This document shows, one piece after another, positions 23,486-30,959 of a DNA stretch of 64,000 nucleotides. The notes under the pieces were generated by a model. The model was not told the DNA's origin, ran no database searches, and saw only the letters and a program-made list of their open reading frames with translations. The DNA comes from Bacillota bacterium (GTDB lineage: Bacteria > Bacillota > Clostridia > Acetivibrionales > DTU013). Both the position numbers and the translations under genes were made by a program. The DNA is taken from contig JAFABI010000067.1 in assembly GCA_023426125.1 (NCBI GenBank), forward strand, positions 69,329 through 133,328, in the 5' to 3' direction. Within the stretch, counting starts at the first letter, position 1, and every line of letters starts with the position of its first letter.

Positions 23486-24733
23486 ATGAACCTATTTGCC
23501 AACAAGGATGCAAGGAAGTTTTTTATTTTATTAACCGCGATCATTTTGACCGGAGTGATCCTGACCGGGGCGATTACCCGGCTGAGTGCCGTCCGATTCA
23601 AGCAGCAATTGCTGGCCCACGATTACAATGTTGCAGGATACCTGGCCGACAGGTATCCTGAAGCGGCTCCCGGTATCAAAAGCGCATTTGCGATGGACAA
23701 ACCGGACAGGTATTATGAAAAAGGCAAGGCGTTACTGAAGGAAGCTGCTTACAATGACCGAACGGACATTTATCTGATTCCGGCGGCAGATTCATTTTAC
23801 AAAACAGGCATGTTGATTAGCAGCATGGCTGCTTTACTGATTTTTCTGCTGATTCTGGCGGTGGCATATGGGTATGTTAAGAAGAACTATAGGAGAATCG
23901 ACAGGTACAGTGACGATATTGCAAAAATTATGGAGGGCGCAATCTGCACAAGGCTCAGTGACGGAGATGAAGGAAGTCTTTCAAGGCTTGCGGCGTCCAT
24001 TAATGTTATGACTTCCTCCCTGCATTCCCATATAGAAAAGGAAAAGCAGAACAGGATCTTTCTGAAGGATACCCTGACCAACATATCCCATCAATTGAAA
24101 ACACCCTTATCTGCTCTTTTTATGTATACGGAAATAATGAAGGAAGAACGCATAGACAACAATGTCATAAAAAGCTTTCTTGGCAAATCGCAAAGAGAGC
24201 TGGAACGCATGCAGATGTTAAGCGCCAGTCTTTTAAAGCTGGCGAGGCTCGACGCCGGTTTCATTGCGCTTGACAGAAAAAAGCACCGGTTGAACGATAT
24301 CATCGGACATGCGGTTGAAAGCTTTGAAATACAGGCTGAAAAAGAGGAAAAGACTCTGGAGTTTCCTGCGGAAAAAGCCGTGGAGTATGTCTGCGACAGG
24401 GAATGGATGCTGGAGGCTTTAAGCAACTTGATCAAAAATGCAATGGAACATACCGGAAAAGGCGGCCGTATAGCCGTAAGTCTTGAGGAGACGCCCCTGA
24501 TTGTGAGAATTATGGTGAGCGACAATGGGGAAGGAATACATCCGGAGGATATAAACCACATATTTAAAAGCTTCTACAGGAGTAAATTTTCTAAAAACAG
24601 ACAGGGAACCGGGATAGGACTTACCCTCGCAAAGCTGGTCGCGGAGATGCATGAGGGCTTCATTGCTGTCGACAGCAAGCCCGGGAACGGCGCCACCTTT
24701 GTCATAAACCTGCCAAAGCTTACAAAATTGTAA
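23486..24733 (+). CDS. Sensor histidine kinase
   Basis: A 415-residue membrane kinase with two transmembrane helices (about residues 12-32 and 108-130), a short extracytoplasmic loop, a HAMP-like linker, the phosphoacceptor H-box NISHQLKTPLSAL (about 196-208) and a HATPase domain with N-box NLIKNAMEHTG, G1 DNGEGI and G2 GTGIGLTLAK. It phosphorylates the response regulator encoded just upstream. The next genes are an ATPase and a permease whose expression the pair probably controls. The stop codon lies in the palindrome 24717-24736. Confidence 0.92.
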   Translation: MNLFANKDARKFFILLTAIILTGVILTGAITRLSAVRFKQQLLAHDYNVAGYLADRYPEAAPGIKSAFAMDKPDRYYEKGKALLKEAAYNDRTDIYLIPAADSFYKTGMLISSMAALLIFLLILAVAYGYVKKNYRRIDRYSDDIAKIMEGAICTRLSDGDEGSLSRLAASINVMTSSLHSHIEKEKQNRIFLKDTLTNISHQLKTPLSALFMYTEIMKEERIDNNVIKSFLGKSQRELERMQMLSASLLKLARLDAGFIALDRKKHRLNDIIGHAVESFEIQAEKEEKTLEFPAEKAVEYVCDREWMLEALSNLIKNAMEHTGKGGRIAVSLEETPLIVRIMVSDNGEGIHPEDINHIFKSFYRSKFSKNRQGTGIGLTLAKLVAEMHEGFIAVDSKPGNGATFVINLPKLTKL

Positions 24734-24736
24734 GCT
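24717..24736. promoter_or_regulatory. Perfect palindrome at the end of the kinase gene
   Basis: AGCTTACAA-AA-TTGTAAGCT has perfect 9-bp arms spanning the kinase stop codon. It may be an operator for the transporter genes or a weak processing hairpin. Confidence 0.3.
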
Positions 24737-24810
24737 GCATTTCATAAAAGAGTAAGACCCGTATGTTATCTTAATACTAATACAACAGCATATAGACAGA
24801 GAGTGTGACC

Positions 24811-24831
24811 GTAGGCGCGCATTGCGCGTCC
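24811..24831 (+). repeat. REP-like hairpin, family 1
   Basis: GTAGGCGCGCATTGCGCGTCC with the CGCGCA-T-TGCGCG stem, located between the kinase and ATPase genes. Confidence 0.75.
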
Positions 24832-24847
24832 TCCTGCTTCCGGATAA

Positions 24848-24908
24848 AGAACCGTCCTCTGTCCGAACGCAAGCTGTGATTGCCGCGTCACAGGGCTCCT
24901 CGCAATGA
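24848..24908. repeat. Repeat family 2 half-element plus family 3 half-element
   Basis: AGAACCGTCCTCTGTCC (from 24848) belongs to family 2. It is followed by GATTGCCGCGTCACAGGGC and TCCTCGCAATGACAG (about 24875-24908), a half copy of the TCATTGCGAGGAG-type repeat present as a full inverted pair at 63830-63929. Confidence 0.65.
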
Positions 24909-24993
24909 CAGCCGGGGAGCTATTGACGTTGGTTCGCATTTTGGACCAAATTGTTGCTGTAGTAGCAGACGAATAAATGATAGAGGTGTAAAA

Positions 24994-25689
24994 ATGGAGA
25001 TCCTGAGAACTGAAAAGCTTTCAAAAACATACGGGGAAGGCACAATCAGGGTGGAGGCCCTGAAAGACGTCACCCTTTCCATTTCAAAAGGCGAATTTGT
25101 GTCCATCGTCGGCCCGTCCGGCTCGGGAAAAAGCACTCTGCTCAATCTGCTGGGGGCGCTTGACAACCCAAGCTCCGGAAAGGTCTATCTGGACGGCAGG
25201 GATGTATTTGCGATGAAGGAGAAGGAGCTGTCCGTTTTCCGCAGGCGCAATATCGGCTTTATCTTCCAGGCATACAATCTGGTCCCGGAATTGAATGTGG
25301 AGGAGAATATGACGCTGCCGCTGCTCCTGGATTATAAAAAGCCGGATGAAAAATACATTGACGAGCTGATGGGTATCCTTGGCCTGGAGGATCGAAGGAA
25401 GCATCTTCCAAGCCAGCTTTCCGGAGGACAGCAGCAGCGTGCAGCCATAGGGCGTGCTCTGGCGGCAAAGCCCGCCATCATTCTTGCAGATGAGCCTACC
25501 GGGAATCTTGACAGCAAAAACAGCAGGGATGTCATAAACCTGATGAAAATATCCGTAGAACACTACAAACAGACCCTTGTAATGATAACCCACAACCAGA
25601 ATTACGCATCCTTTGCCGACAGGGTCTTCAGTGTAGAGGACGGAGCGGTTGCCGAGCTCGGGGGTGGATTGAATGAACAGCTACCTTGA
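24994..25689 (+). CDS. MacB/LolD-type ABC transporter ATPase
   Basis: A 231-residue ATPase with Walker A GPSGSGKST (about residues 38-46), Q-loop IFQAYNLVPELNV, signature LSGGQQQR (about 141-148), Walker B ILADEPTGNLDS and the switch His in MITHN. The subfamily (MacB/LolD/BceA-like) energises FtsX-type permeases that extrude peptides or lipoproteins, or change envelope state, rather than import solutes. The start at 24994 follows AGAGGTG; the long frame from 24880 runs through repeat DNA. Its last 17 bases overlap the permease gene. Confidence 0.94.
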   Translation: MEILRTEKLSKTYGEGTIRVEALKDVTLSISKGEFVSIVGPSGSGKSTLLNLLGALDNPSSGKVYLDGRDVFAMKEKELSVFRRRNIGFIFQAYNLVPELNVEENMTLPLLLDYKKPDEKYIDELMGILGLEDRRKHLPSQLSGGQQQRAAIGRALAAKPAIILADEPTGNLDSKNSRDVINLMKISVEHYKQTLVMITHNQNYASFADRVFSVEDGAVAELGGGLNEQLP

Positions 25690-28087
25690 GATTGTTGCCA
25701 GATACCAGACCGCCCACAAGAGGAAAACCAGGCTGGTGATGATGAGCATTGCCATTTCTGTCGCGCTGGTCACCGGTATTTTCTCAATGCTGGATTTGTT
25801 TCTGAAGTTTGAGAAAATCCAGGTCATCAATGAAATCGGCGACTATCACATGATATTGTCCGGTGCTGCGGAAAGTGAGATATCTGCAATCAGCAGCCGG
25901 ATTGATGTCGAAGCTGCAGGCAGATGGTATGATATGGGGAGCGGGAGTATCCGGGGAACTTCCTGCAGACTGGGAATCCTTGAGGAAGCTGTCGCAGCAA
26001 ATCTGAATGTGAAGGTATTGGAAGGCAGGTTTCCTTCCAGACCCAATGAGATTCTGGTGGAAAAATGGGCGGTCCATCAGCAGAATCTGGATTTGAAGGT
26101 GAATGACAGCGTCAAGGTGACTCTTCCGGGAAATATTGAAAGAGAATGTATCGTCAGCGGGATTACCGGTGATCTGAGCAACATGAAAGCGGCGGATGTT
26201 CCCGCCATAATTTTTTCTTATGCGGGAAATGGCCCGGATGCTGACAAAAGCAAGAATCTCTACCTTGTAAAATTCAAAAACGGCATTCGTGTCAATGAAG
26301 CGGCAAAGGCAATAAAAGAGGAACTGAGCATTAAGGAAGGCCGAATGAGCCTGAACGAACGCCTCCTTGCAGCCATGGGTCAAAGTTCGCATAATACGGC
26401 CGTAGGTTTGTATATTACAGGAATGATTTTGTTCTTTATCGTACTGGTTGCCGGTATTGTGATGATTTATAATACCTTTAACATATCCGTAATGGAAAGG
26501 GTCAGGCACTTTGGGCTTTTGAGGTGCATCGGCGCCTCCAGGGAGCAGATCAAAAGGCTGGTAAGAAGGGAAGGCCTGCGTTTGACCCTCAAAGCCGTGC
26601 CGGTGGGGATTCTTGCCGGGATGCTGCTGGCTCTGGCATGCGCGGCGATATTGAAGTTTTATAATAAAAATCTTTTCGGCAGCATCCCGCTGTTCAGTTT
26701 CAGCCTGTTAGGCATAGGAACCGGAATAGCGGTAGGTTTTCTGACTGTTTTTGCAGCTACGCTTTTGCCTGCCAGGAAGGCATCGCTGATTTCCCCTGTA
26801 AATGCCGTTACCGGAAGCAATAATGTGAACGCGGGCAGGAGCAAAAAAGGAGGTTTCCTTACAAGAAACTTCCGCATAGAATTTGCCATGGGCCTGGGCA
26901 ATGCCTTTGCGAAAAAGAAGACGCTGGTATTGATGTCCTGCTCCATTGCCATAAGCATCATCATGTTTTTGGGCTTTAACGTATTCGTGGATTTCATGCA
27001 TTCGAGCCTGAAAACAACCAAGCCCTACACACCGGATATCTCTTTGGTGTCCGAAGAGGGGATTGACCGGGATTTACCAAGGGACCTGTCCGGGGTAGAC
27101 GGTATCGACAGGATTTACGGAAGGATGTTCACCTATGTCAACGCGTCTTTTGATTTCTCGAGGCTTACCGACAGCTATAAGGCGGGCTTTAAGGATATAA
27201 AAATCAAGGAGGACGGCACCTTCATTCCTCCGGAGACCTCATGGCTGATTTCCTATGATACCAACCAGTTGAAATGGGCAAAGGAATACCTGATTGAAGG
27301 TGAATTGTCCGAGCAGGCACTGAATGAGCAAAACGGCATCATTGCCGTTGAAACAACCACCAGGAAAAACGTCACGGCAAGAACTACCAGCCTGAAACCG
27401 GGAGACAGGGTCCGTATGGAGACCCCGGAGGGCGAAAAGGTATTGACGGTATTGGCGGTATTGCGCGATCTGCCTTTTACTGATTCGAAGCTAAACCTGA
27501 CAACCTTCATTACCACTGAAAAAATATTTACCGGGCTGACGGGGGAATCCGCGTTTAAGATTATTGAAATCCAATTGAAAAACACCGGCAATGAACGGGC
27601 GGTAGATGAAATAAGAAGCCTGGCCGGGAAGGCGGTATCCTTCAGGGATCAGCGGCAGAAAAACGCAGAGCTTGACCAGGTTTTCCTCACCATGGCTGTT
27701 TTCATGTATGGCTTTGTCCTGGTGATTGCTTTGATCAGCATACTGAACATCATAAACACCATGAATACCAGCGTGGCTGCAAGAATCCGGTATTTCGGCG
27801 TTATGCGCGCAGTGGGAATGACGGGGAGCCAGCTGGATAAAATGGTTCTGGCAGAGGCTTCCGCCTATGGGCTTACCGGATGCATTGCAGGCTGCATACT
27901 GGGGATTTTGCTGCAAAGGCTCCTGATCTTCAAGGTGCTTACCGGCATCCGGATCCTCTGGAGCTTTCCGCTGCTGCAAATCCTCCTGATACTGGTGCTT
28001 GTAATGCTGTTTACGGTGATTTCCGTCATCAGTCCGTTGAGGAAGGTAAAGTCCAGAGGCGTTTCCGAGGTAGTCAATTCACTATAG
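25673..28087 (+). CDS. FtsX-like ABC transporter permease (duplicated)
   Basis: An 804-residue permease with an internally duplicated layout. Each half has a start helix (about residues 20-43 and 400-425), a large extracytoplasmic MacB-type periplasmic-core-like domain, and a FtsX domain of three helices (about 240-375 and 675-800; MERVRHFGLLRCIGASREQI and ARIRYFGVMRAVGMTGSQL mark the two coupling helices). It pairs with the ATPase encoded just upstream, which it overlaps. The two-component genes before it suggest induction by an envelope stressor such as an antimicrobial peptide. It is larger than BceB-type permeases and has two FtsX modules, so the exact substrate class is open. Confidence 0.9.
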   Translation: MNSYLEIVARYQTAHKRKTRLVMMSIAISVALVTGIFSMLDLFLKFEKIQVINEIGDYHMILSGAAESEISAISSRIDVEAAGRWYDMGSGSIRGTSCRLGILEEAVAANLNVKVLEGRFPSRPNEILVEKWAVHQQNLDLKVNDSVKVTLPGNIERECIVSGITGDLSNMKAADVPAIIFSYAGNGPDADKSKNLYLVKFKNGIRVNEAAKAIKEELSIKEGRMSLNERLLAAMGQSSHNTAVGLYITGMILFFIVLVAGIVMIYNTFNISVMERVRHFGLLRCIGASREQIKRLVRREGLRLTLKAVPVGILAGMLLALACAAILKFYNKNLFGSIPLFSFSLLGIGTGIAVGFLTVFAATLLPARKASLISPVNAVTGSNNVNAGRSKKGGFLTRNFRIEFAMGLGNAFAKKKTLVLMSCSIAISIIMFLGFNVFVDFMHSSLKTTKPYTPDISLVSEEGIDRDLPRDLSGVDGIDRIYGRMFTYVNASFDFSRLTDSYKAGFKDIKIKEDGTFIPPETSWLISYDTNQLKWAKEYLIEGELSEQALNEQNGIIAVETTTRKNVTARTTSLKPGDRVRMETPEGEKVLTVLAVLRDLPFTDSKLNLTTFITTEKIFTGLTGESAFKIIEIQLKNTGNERAVDEIRSLAGKAVSFRDQRQKNAELDQVFLTMAVFMYGFVLVIALISILNIINTMNTSVAARIRYFGVMRAVGMTGSQLDKMVLAEASAYGLTGCIAGCILGILLQRLLIFKVLTGIRILWSFPLLQILLILVLVMLFTVISVISPLRKVKSRGVSEVVNSL

Positions 28088-28104
28088 GAAAAGTAGGAAA
28101 ATCA

Positions 28105-28146
28105 TAAAAAAACGACGGCTCTGTCAGAAATCGGCAGTGCCGTCGT
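28105..28146 (-). terminator. Terminator of the DUF3793-flavodoxin operon
   Basis: ACGACGGC/GCCGTCGT (28112-28119, 28139-28146) forms an 8-bp stem. On the minus strand it is followed by a run of seven T, so it ends the leftward flavodoxin transcript. Confidence 0.8.
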
Positions 28147-28192
28147 AAGTATACACTACTGCATCGAAACAAGAATTTTGCTGCAGCGGTGA

Positions 28193-28615
28193 TTATGCCA
28201 GCGCTTTGCCCAATGCCTTGCAGGCTTCGCTTGCCTCCGCATCCGGAGCTTCGTTGCAGATTACGCTGTCATGGGCAAGGGCTGCGCCGTCGGAGACACA
28301 CGCTTCTTCCCAGTTTCTCATCCATTCGCCGTCGCCCCAGCCATAGGAACCAAAAAGCGCGATCTTTTTACCTTTCAATTTGCTCCTGCAAGGAGTAAAC
28401 ATAGGCTCGAATTCACTCTCTTCCAGCTCTTCCGCGCCCATGGACGGGCAGCCGAACGCAACGGCGTCATAGGTATCCACTAAATTTGCGGAGAATTCCG
28501 ATGCCGTATATATCGTAACTTCGGCGCCTGCCGCTTTTGCGCCTTCTGCCACCAGGGCGGACATCTGCTCGGTGTTGCCCGTTCCACTCCAATAAACAAC
28601 TGCGATTTTACTCAT
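28193..28615 (-). CDS. Flavodoxin
   Basis: A 140-residue flavodoxin. The FMN phosphate loop is WSGTGNTEQM (about residues 9-18), and the two isoalloxazine-flanking loops are GCPSMGAEEL (about 55-64) and GSYGWGDGEWM (about 89-99). It is a cytoplasmic one-electron carrier that replaces ferredoxin when iron is short. It lies 44 bp downstream of the DUF3793 gene, behind a promoter overlapped by an iron-regulator-like palindrome (29295-29310). AGAGGT precedes the ATG. Confidence 0.95.
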   Translation of the reverse strand: MSKIAVVYWSGTGNTEQMSALVAEGAKAAGAEVTIYTASEFSANLVDTYDAVAFGCPSMGAEELEESEFEPMFTPCRSKLKGKKIALFGSYGWGDGEWMRNWEEACVSDGAALAHDSVICNEAPDAEASEACKALGKALA

Positions 28616-28659
28616 GAATTTACCTCTTTTCTATAAATAATTGGCAAAACAATTATCGA

Positions 28660-29217
28660 TTAAGCAGCCACGGTCAGCTGCATAATAGACCTACCACCGG
28701 AAAATAATTTTTGGTATATGTACCTGCACTTTTTGTATCGTGCAAACAGTTTCATCGCTTCGCACTCATTGCCGTAGACCTTCCACCAGCCTGTGCATTT
28801 GCTGTTCTGTCCGGCATTTTCAATAAAGCCTGTAACGTCTCTTAAAGGATAACCCAGAAAGATGCCGATTTCATGAGGGAATTCTTCTTTCAAGGCAAAT
28901 CGATGCCTTAAATCCTCAATACATTGCGTGGCGGAATTGCTTCGATATCCGCAGGAGGAAAGGAATTCCGCCACTCCGTCCTTCTTCAGATCCTCGATCA
29001 ATTTTGACTTCCGGTATACCAGAATCAAAGCGCGGGAGTCCTGTACCCGCAGCGCCTCCAGAAAAACTCCCTTATAATTCAGTTTACAATTGCTTGCAAG
29101 CAGCTGCTCCTCCAGTTCGTCTCCGGAGGAAAAATCGTAATTAAACAAGCTTGCCGTCTTAAGGCCTGCCAACGTGGGAGCGCAATGGCTTATCAAAAAT
29201 TTTTCTATTCTGCTCAC
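28660..29217 (-). CDS. DUF3793 family protein
   Basis: A 185-residue protein of the DUF3793 family, recognised by the N-terminal HCAPTLAGLKTASLFNY segment (about residues 11-27) and FLGYPLRDVTGFIENAG (about 119-135). The family is confined mostly to Clostridia and is frequently encoded beside flavodoxin or ferrous-iron transport genes; its biochemical function is unknown. The start is GTG at 29217 with AAAGGA only 1-2 bp upstream, an awkward spacing, but no other in-frame start is near and the N-terminus matches the family. It is first in the operon with flavodoxin, so an iron-limitation role is likely. Confidence 0.85.
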   Translation of the reverse strand: MSRIEKFLISHCAPTLAGLKTASLFNYDFSSGDELEEQLLASNCKLNYKGVFLEALRVQDSRALILVYRKSKLIEDLKKDGVAEFLSSCGYRSNSATQCIEDLRHRFALKEEFPHEIGIFLGYPLRDVTGFIENAGQNSKCTGWWKVYGNECEAMKLFARYKKCRYIYQKLFSGGRSIMQLTVAA

Positions 29218-29294
29218 TCCTTTACTTCGCCTGTTGCATTCAGCCCGTTTTATGGGGTGCCGTTAAAAGGGCCTCCGTTCCTATATGTATAATA

Positions 29295-29310
29295 GTTAGA
29301 ATATACTAAC
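29295..29310. promoter_or_regulatory. Palindromic operator GTTAG-N6-CTAAC at the flavodoxin operon
   Basis: GTTAG-AATATA-CTAAC lies immediately downstream of the -10 box of the leftward promoter, overlapping the predicted transcription start. A second copy with the same arms and spacing is at 29462-29477. The shape suits a DtxR- or Fur-like metal regulator, an inference from the flavodoxin target. Confidence 0.55.
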
Positions 29311-29316
29311 AAATTT

Positions 29317-29345
29317 ATGTTACCAGAATCCCTTTCGCTTGTCAA
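29317..29345 (-). promoter_or_regulatory. SigA-type promoter of DUF3793-flavodoxin
   Basis: On the minus strand TTGACA (29345-29340), a 17-bp spacer and TAACAT (29322-29317). The consensus -35 and ideal spacing make it convincing; the predicted start falls within the GTTAG palindrome. Confidence 0.75.
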
Positions 29346-29461
29346 GATGCAGATTGGGGCGGTGAGGATAAAAACCTTATCTGGCTGAGCAGCGCAGCAT
29401 AGGTCATTAATCATACCTGGAAACCCTTCTATAAAATATAGAATTTGATAGGATGCATTAA

Positions 29462-29477
29462 GTTAGGAATATCTAAC
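29462..29477. promoter_or_regulatory. Second GTTAG-N6-CTAAC palindrome
   Basis: GTTAG-GAATAT-CTAAC, with arms extending to AGTTAG/CTAACT. No gene start is near; TTGATA lies about 12 bp to its left, so it may control an unrecognised transcript or act as an auxiliary site. Confidence 0.45.
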
Positions 29478-29479
29478 TA

Positions 29480-29837
29480 AATATCTTTCATTTATGTCAT
29501 GTTCAGAGGTAATCGACCTACCGGCATTGAAATGACAGTCATCCATCCCTGCTTTCATTCCTAAGTACAGCTCTACGTATATTTTTCTACGGGATAGGTT
29601 TGACAAAAGTAGGGCATGGCAATGGTGCAGGAGCGCGCATTGCGCGTCCGCGAACGCATTCTATGTTAAACAGCTCCCGGACGGCCAAATGACCGTCTTT
29701 ATAGTAGATCCCTTTCCATTCCTGTCCAGGTAGCCAACTTGCGTGGCGCTGTACTAAGGAGCTTGCGTATTTGCGGAAGCATTGGGAATCCTAGAGGAGA
29801 ACAATAAAAAGCACTTGTGAAAATTTCCAAAAAAAGC
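29480..29837. other. Gene-free stretch with REP remnants
   Basis: No convincing gene is present here. A family 1 REP copy sits at 29626-29651 (CGCGCA-T-TGCGCG stem) and an inverted remnant (GGACGGCCAAATGACCGTC) at about 29677-29698. The remainder shows no structure I can name. Confidence 0.6.
29626..29651 (+). repeat. REP-like hairpin, family 1
   Basis: TGCAGGAGCGCGCATTGCGC with tail GTCCGC; the stem is intact and the head slightly changed (TGCAGGAGC for TGTAGGGGC). Confidence 0.8.
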
Positions 29838-29866
29838 TTGACATTTCAAAAAGCATAAGCTATGAT
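29838..29866 (+). promoter_or_regulatory. perR: SigA-type promoter of the perR-ahpC-ahpF operon
   Basis: TTGACA (29838-29843), a 17-bp spacer and TATGAT (29861-29866), close to consensus. The -10 box overlaps the Fur-family palindrome. Confidence 0.85.
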
Positions 29867-29887
29867 AATAGTAATGATTACTATTAT
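29865..29887. promoter_or_regulatory. Fur-family (PerR-like) operator
   Basis: ATAATAGTAAT-G-ATTACTATTAT is a perfect 11-1-11 palindrome. Its core TAATGATTA fits the 7-1-7 Fur/PerR/Zur box layout. It covers the -10 and start region of the downstream PerR-type gene, implying autorepression. Confidence 0.8.
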
Positions 29888-29912
29888 TGATTGGTAGAAA
29901 GGAGAGGGATGT

Positions 29913-30317
29913 ATGACGACCAGGCGGTACAGTACGCAAAAGCAGATGATCGGGGATGCCCTTGCGCGGCTGGATCATCCGACCGCGGCGGAGGTATATG
30001 AGGAAATCCGGAAAACTTATCCGCAGATCAGCCTTGGTACCGTGTACCGCAATCTGAACCTGATGGCAGGCGAAGGTGAGGTTCTGAGGTTGTCCTTCTC
30101 CGAAGCGCCCGACCATTTTGACCCAAACGCCCATGAGCATTATCATGTTGTGTGCAGCCGCTGCGACCGGATCTTTGATACGGATCATACCATCCCCGCG
30201 GGGCTTATGGGGCAAATCGACCGCGCGGTTGAAGCGTGCACGGGGGTCAGGGTGGAGAGCCGCATGATGATGTTCAGCGGGATTTGTGCCGCATGTCAAT
30301 CGGCCGGAAGGTCGTGA
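29913..30317 (+). CDS. perR: Fur-family peroxide regulator (PerR-like)
   Basis: A 134-residue Fur-family repressor. The winged helix covers about residues 8-62 (SLGTVYRNLNLM recognition segment) and the metal-binding dimerisation domain follows, with HFDPNAHEHYHVVCSRC (about 68-84) carrying the regulatory His/Asp ligands, and structural zinc cysteines C81/C84 and C125/C128. Peroxide-sensing PerR, rather than Fur or Zur, is indicated by the following peroxiredoxin and AhpF-like genes. It binds DNA with Fe or Mn and is released when peroxide oxidises its histidines. Its promoter carries a perfect Fur-family palindrome. The ATG follows AAAGGAGAGGG. Confidence 0.88.
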   Translation: MTTRRYSTQKQMIGDALARLDHPTAAEVYEEIRKTYPQISLGTVYRNLNLMAGEGEVLRLSFSEAPDHFDPNAHEHYHVVCSRCDRIFDTDHTIPAGLMGQIDRAVEACTGVRVESRMMMFSGICAACQSAGRS

Positions 30318-30389
30318 ATCGGTTTCCTATAGGAGGATACGGCGTTTCGCCGATCACAATAAAATTATCTTTTGAAAGGAGAAAATCAT

Positions 30390-30953
30390 ATGTCACTCAT
30401 TGGAAAAGAAGTAAGCGATTTTAAAGTGCAGGCCTTTGTGGAGGGAGAATTCCGGGAGGTAACCAGGGCGGACCTTCTGGGAAAATGGTCGGTTTTCGTG
30501 TTCTATCCGGCGGATTTTACCTTTGTATGCCCGACCGAGCTGGGGGATCTGGCCGATCATTACGAGGAGTTCAGGAAAATCGGCTGCGAGGTCTATTCGG
30601 TGTCCACCGACAGTCATTTTGTGCATAAGGCGTGGCACGACGCCTCCGACACCATCAAAAAGATCCGGTATCCCATGCTGGCCGACCCCACCGCGAAACT
30701 GGCGGAGGATTTTGAGGTCTATATCGAGGATGCGGGCATGGCGCTTCGCGGCAGCTTCGTGATCAATCCCCAGGCAAAGATCGTAGCTTATGAGGTGAAC
30801 GACAACAGCATCGGCCGTGAGGCATCCGAGCTGCTGCGCAAGGTGCAGGCCGCGCAGTTTGTCGCGGAACACGGCGATCAGGTGTGCCCGGCGAAATGGC
30901 GTCCCGGCGCGGAGACGCTCAAGCCCAGCCTGGACCTGGTCGGGAAGCTGTAA
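30390..30953 (+). CDS. ahpC: Peroxiredoxin AhpC
   Basis: A 187-residue typical 2-Cys peroxiredoxin that reduces hydrogen peroxide and organic hydroperoxides. The peroxidatic Cys47 lies in DFTFVCPTE and the resolving Cys166 in DQVCPAKW; both are intact. AAGGAG before the ATG at 30390 sets the start (the frame is open from 30372). It lies 72 bp after perR and 6 bp before the AhpF-like reductase that should recycle it, so the three form a peroxide-response operon under PerR control. Confidence 0.96.
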   Translation: MSLIGKEVSDFKVQAFVEGEFREVTRADLLGKWSVFVFYPADFTFVCPTELGDLADHYEEFRKIGCEVYSVSTDSHFVHKAWHDASDTIKKIRYPMLADPTAKLAEDFEVYIEDAGMALRGSFVINPQAKIVAYEVNDNSIGREASELLRKVQAAQFVAEHGDQVCPAKWRPGAETLKPSLDLVGKL

Positions 30954-30959
30954 GGAACC

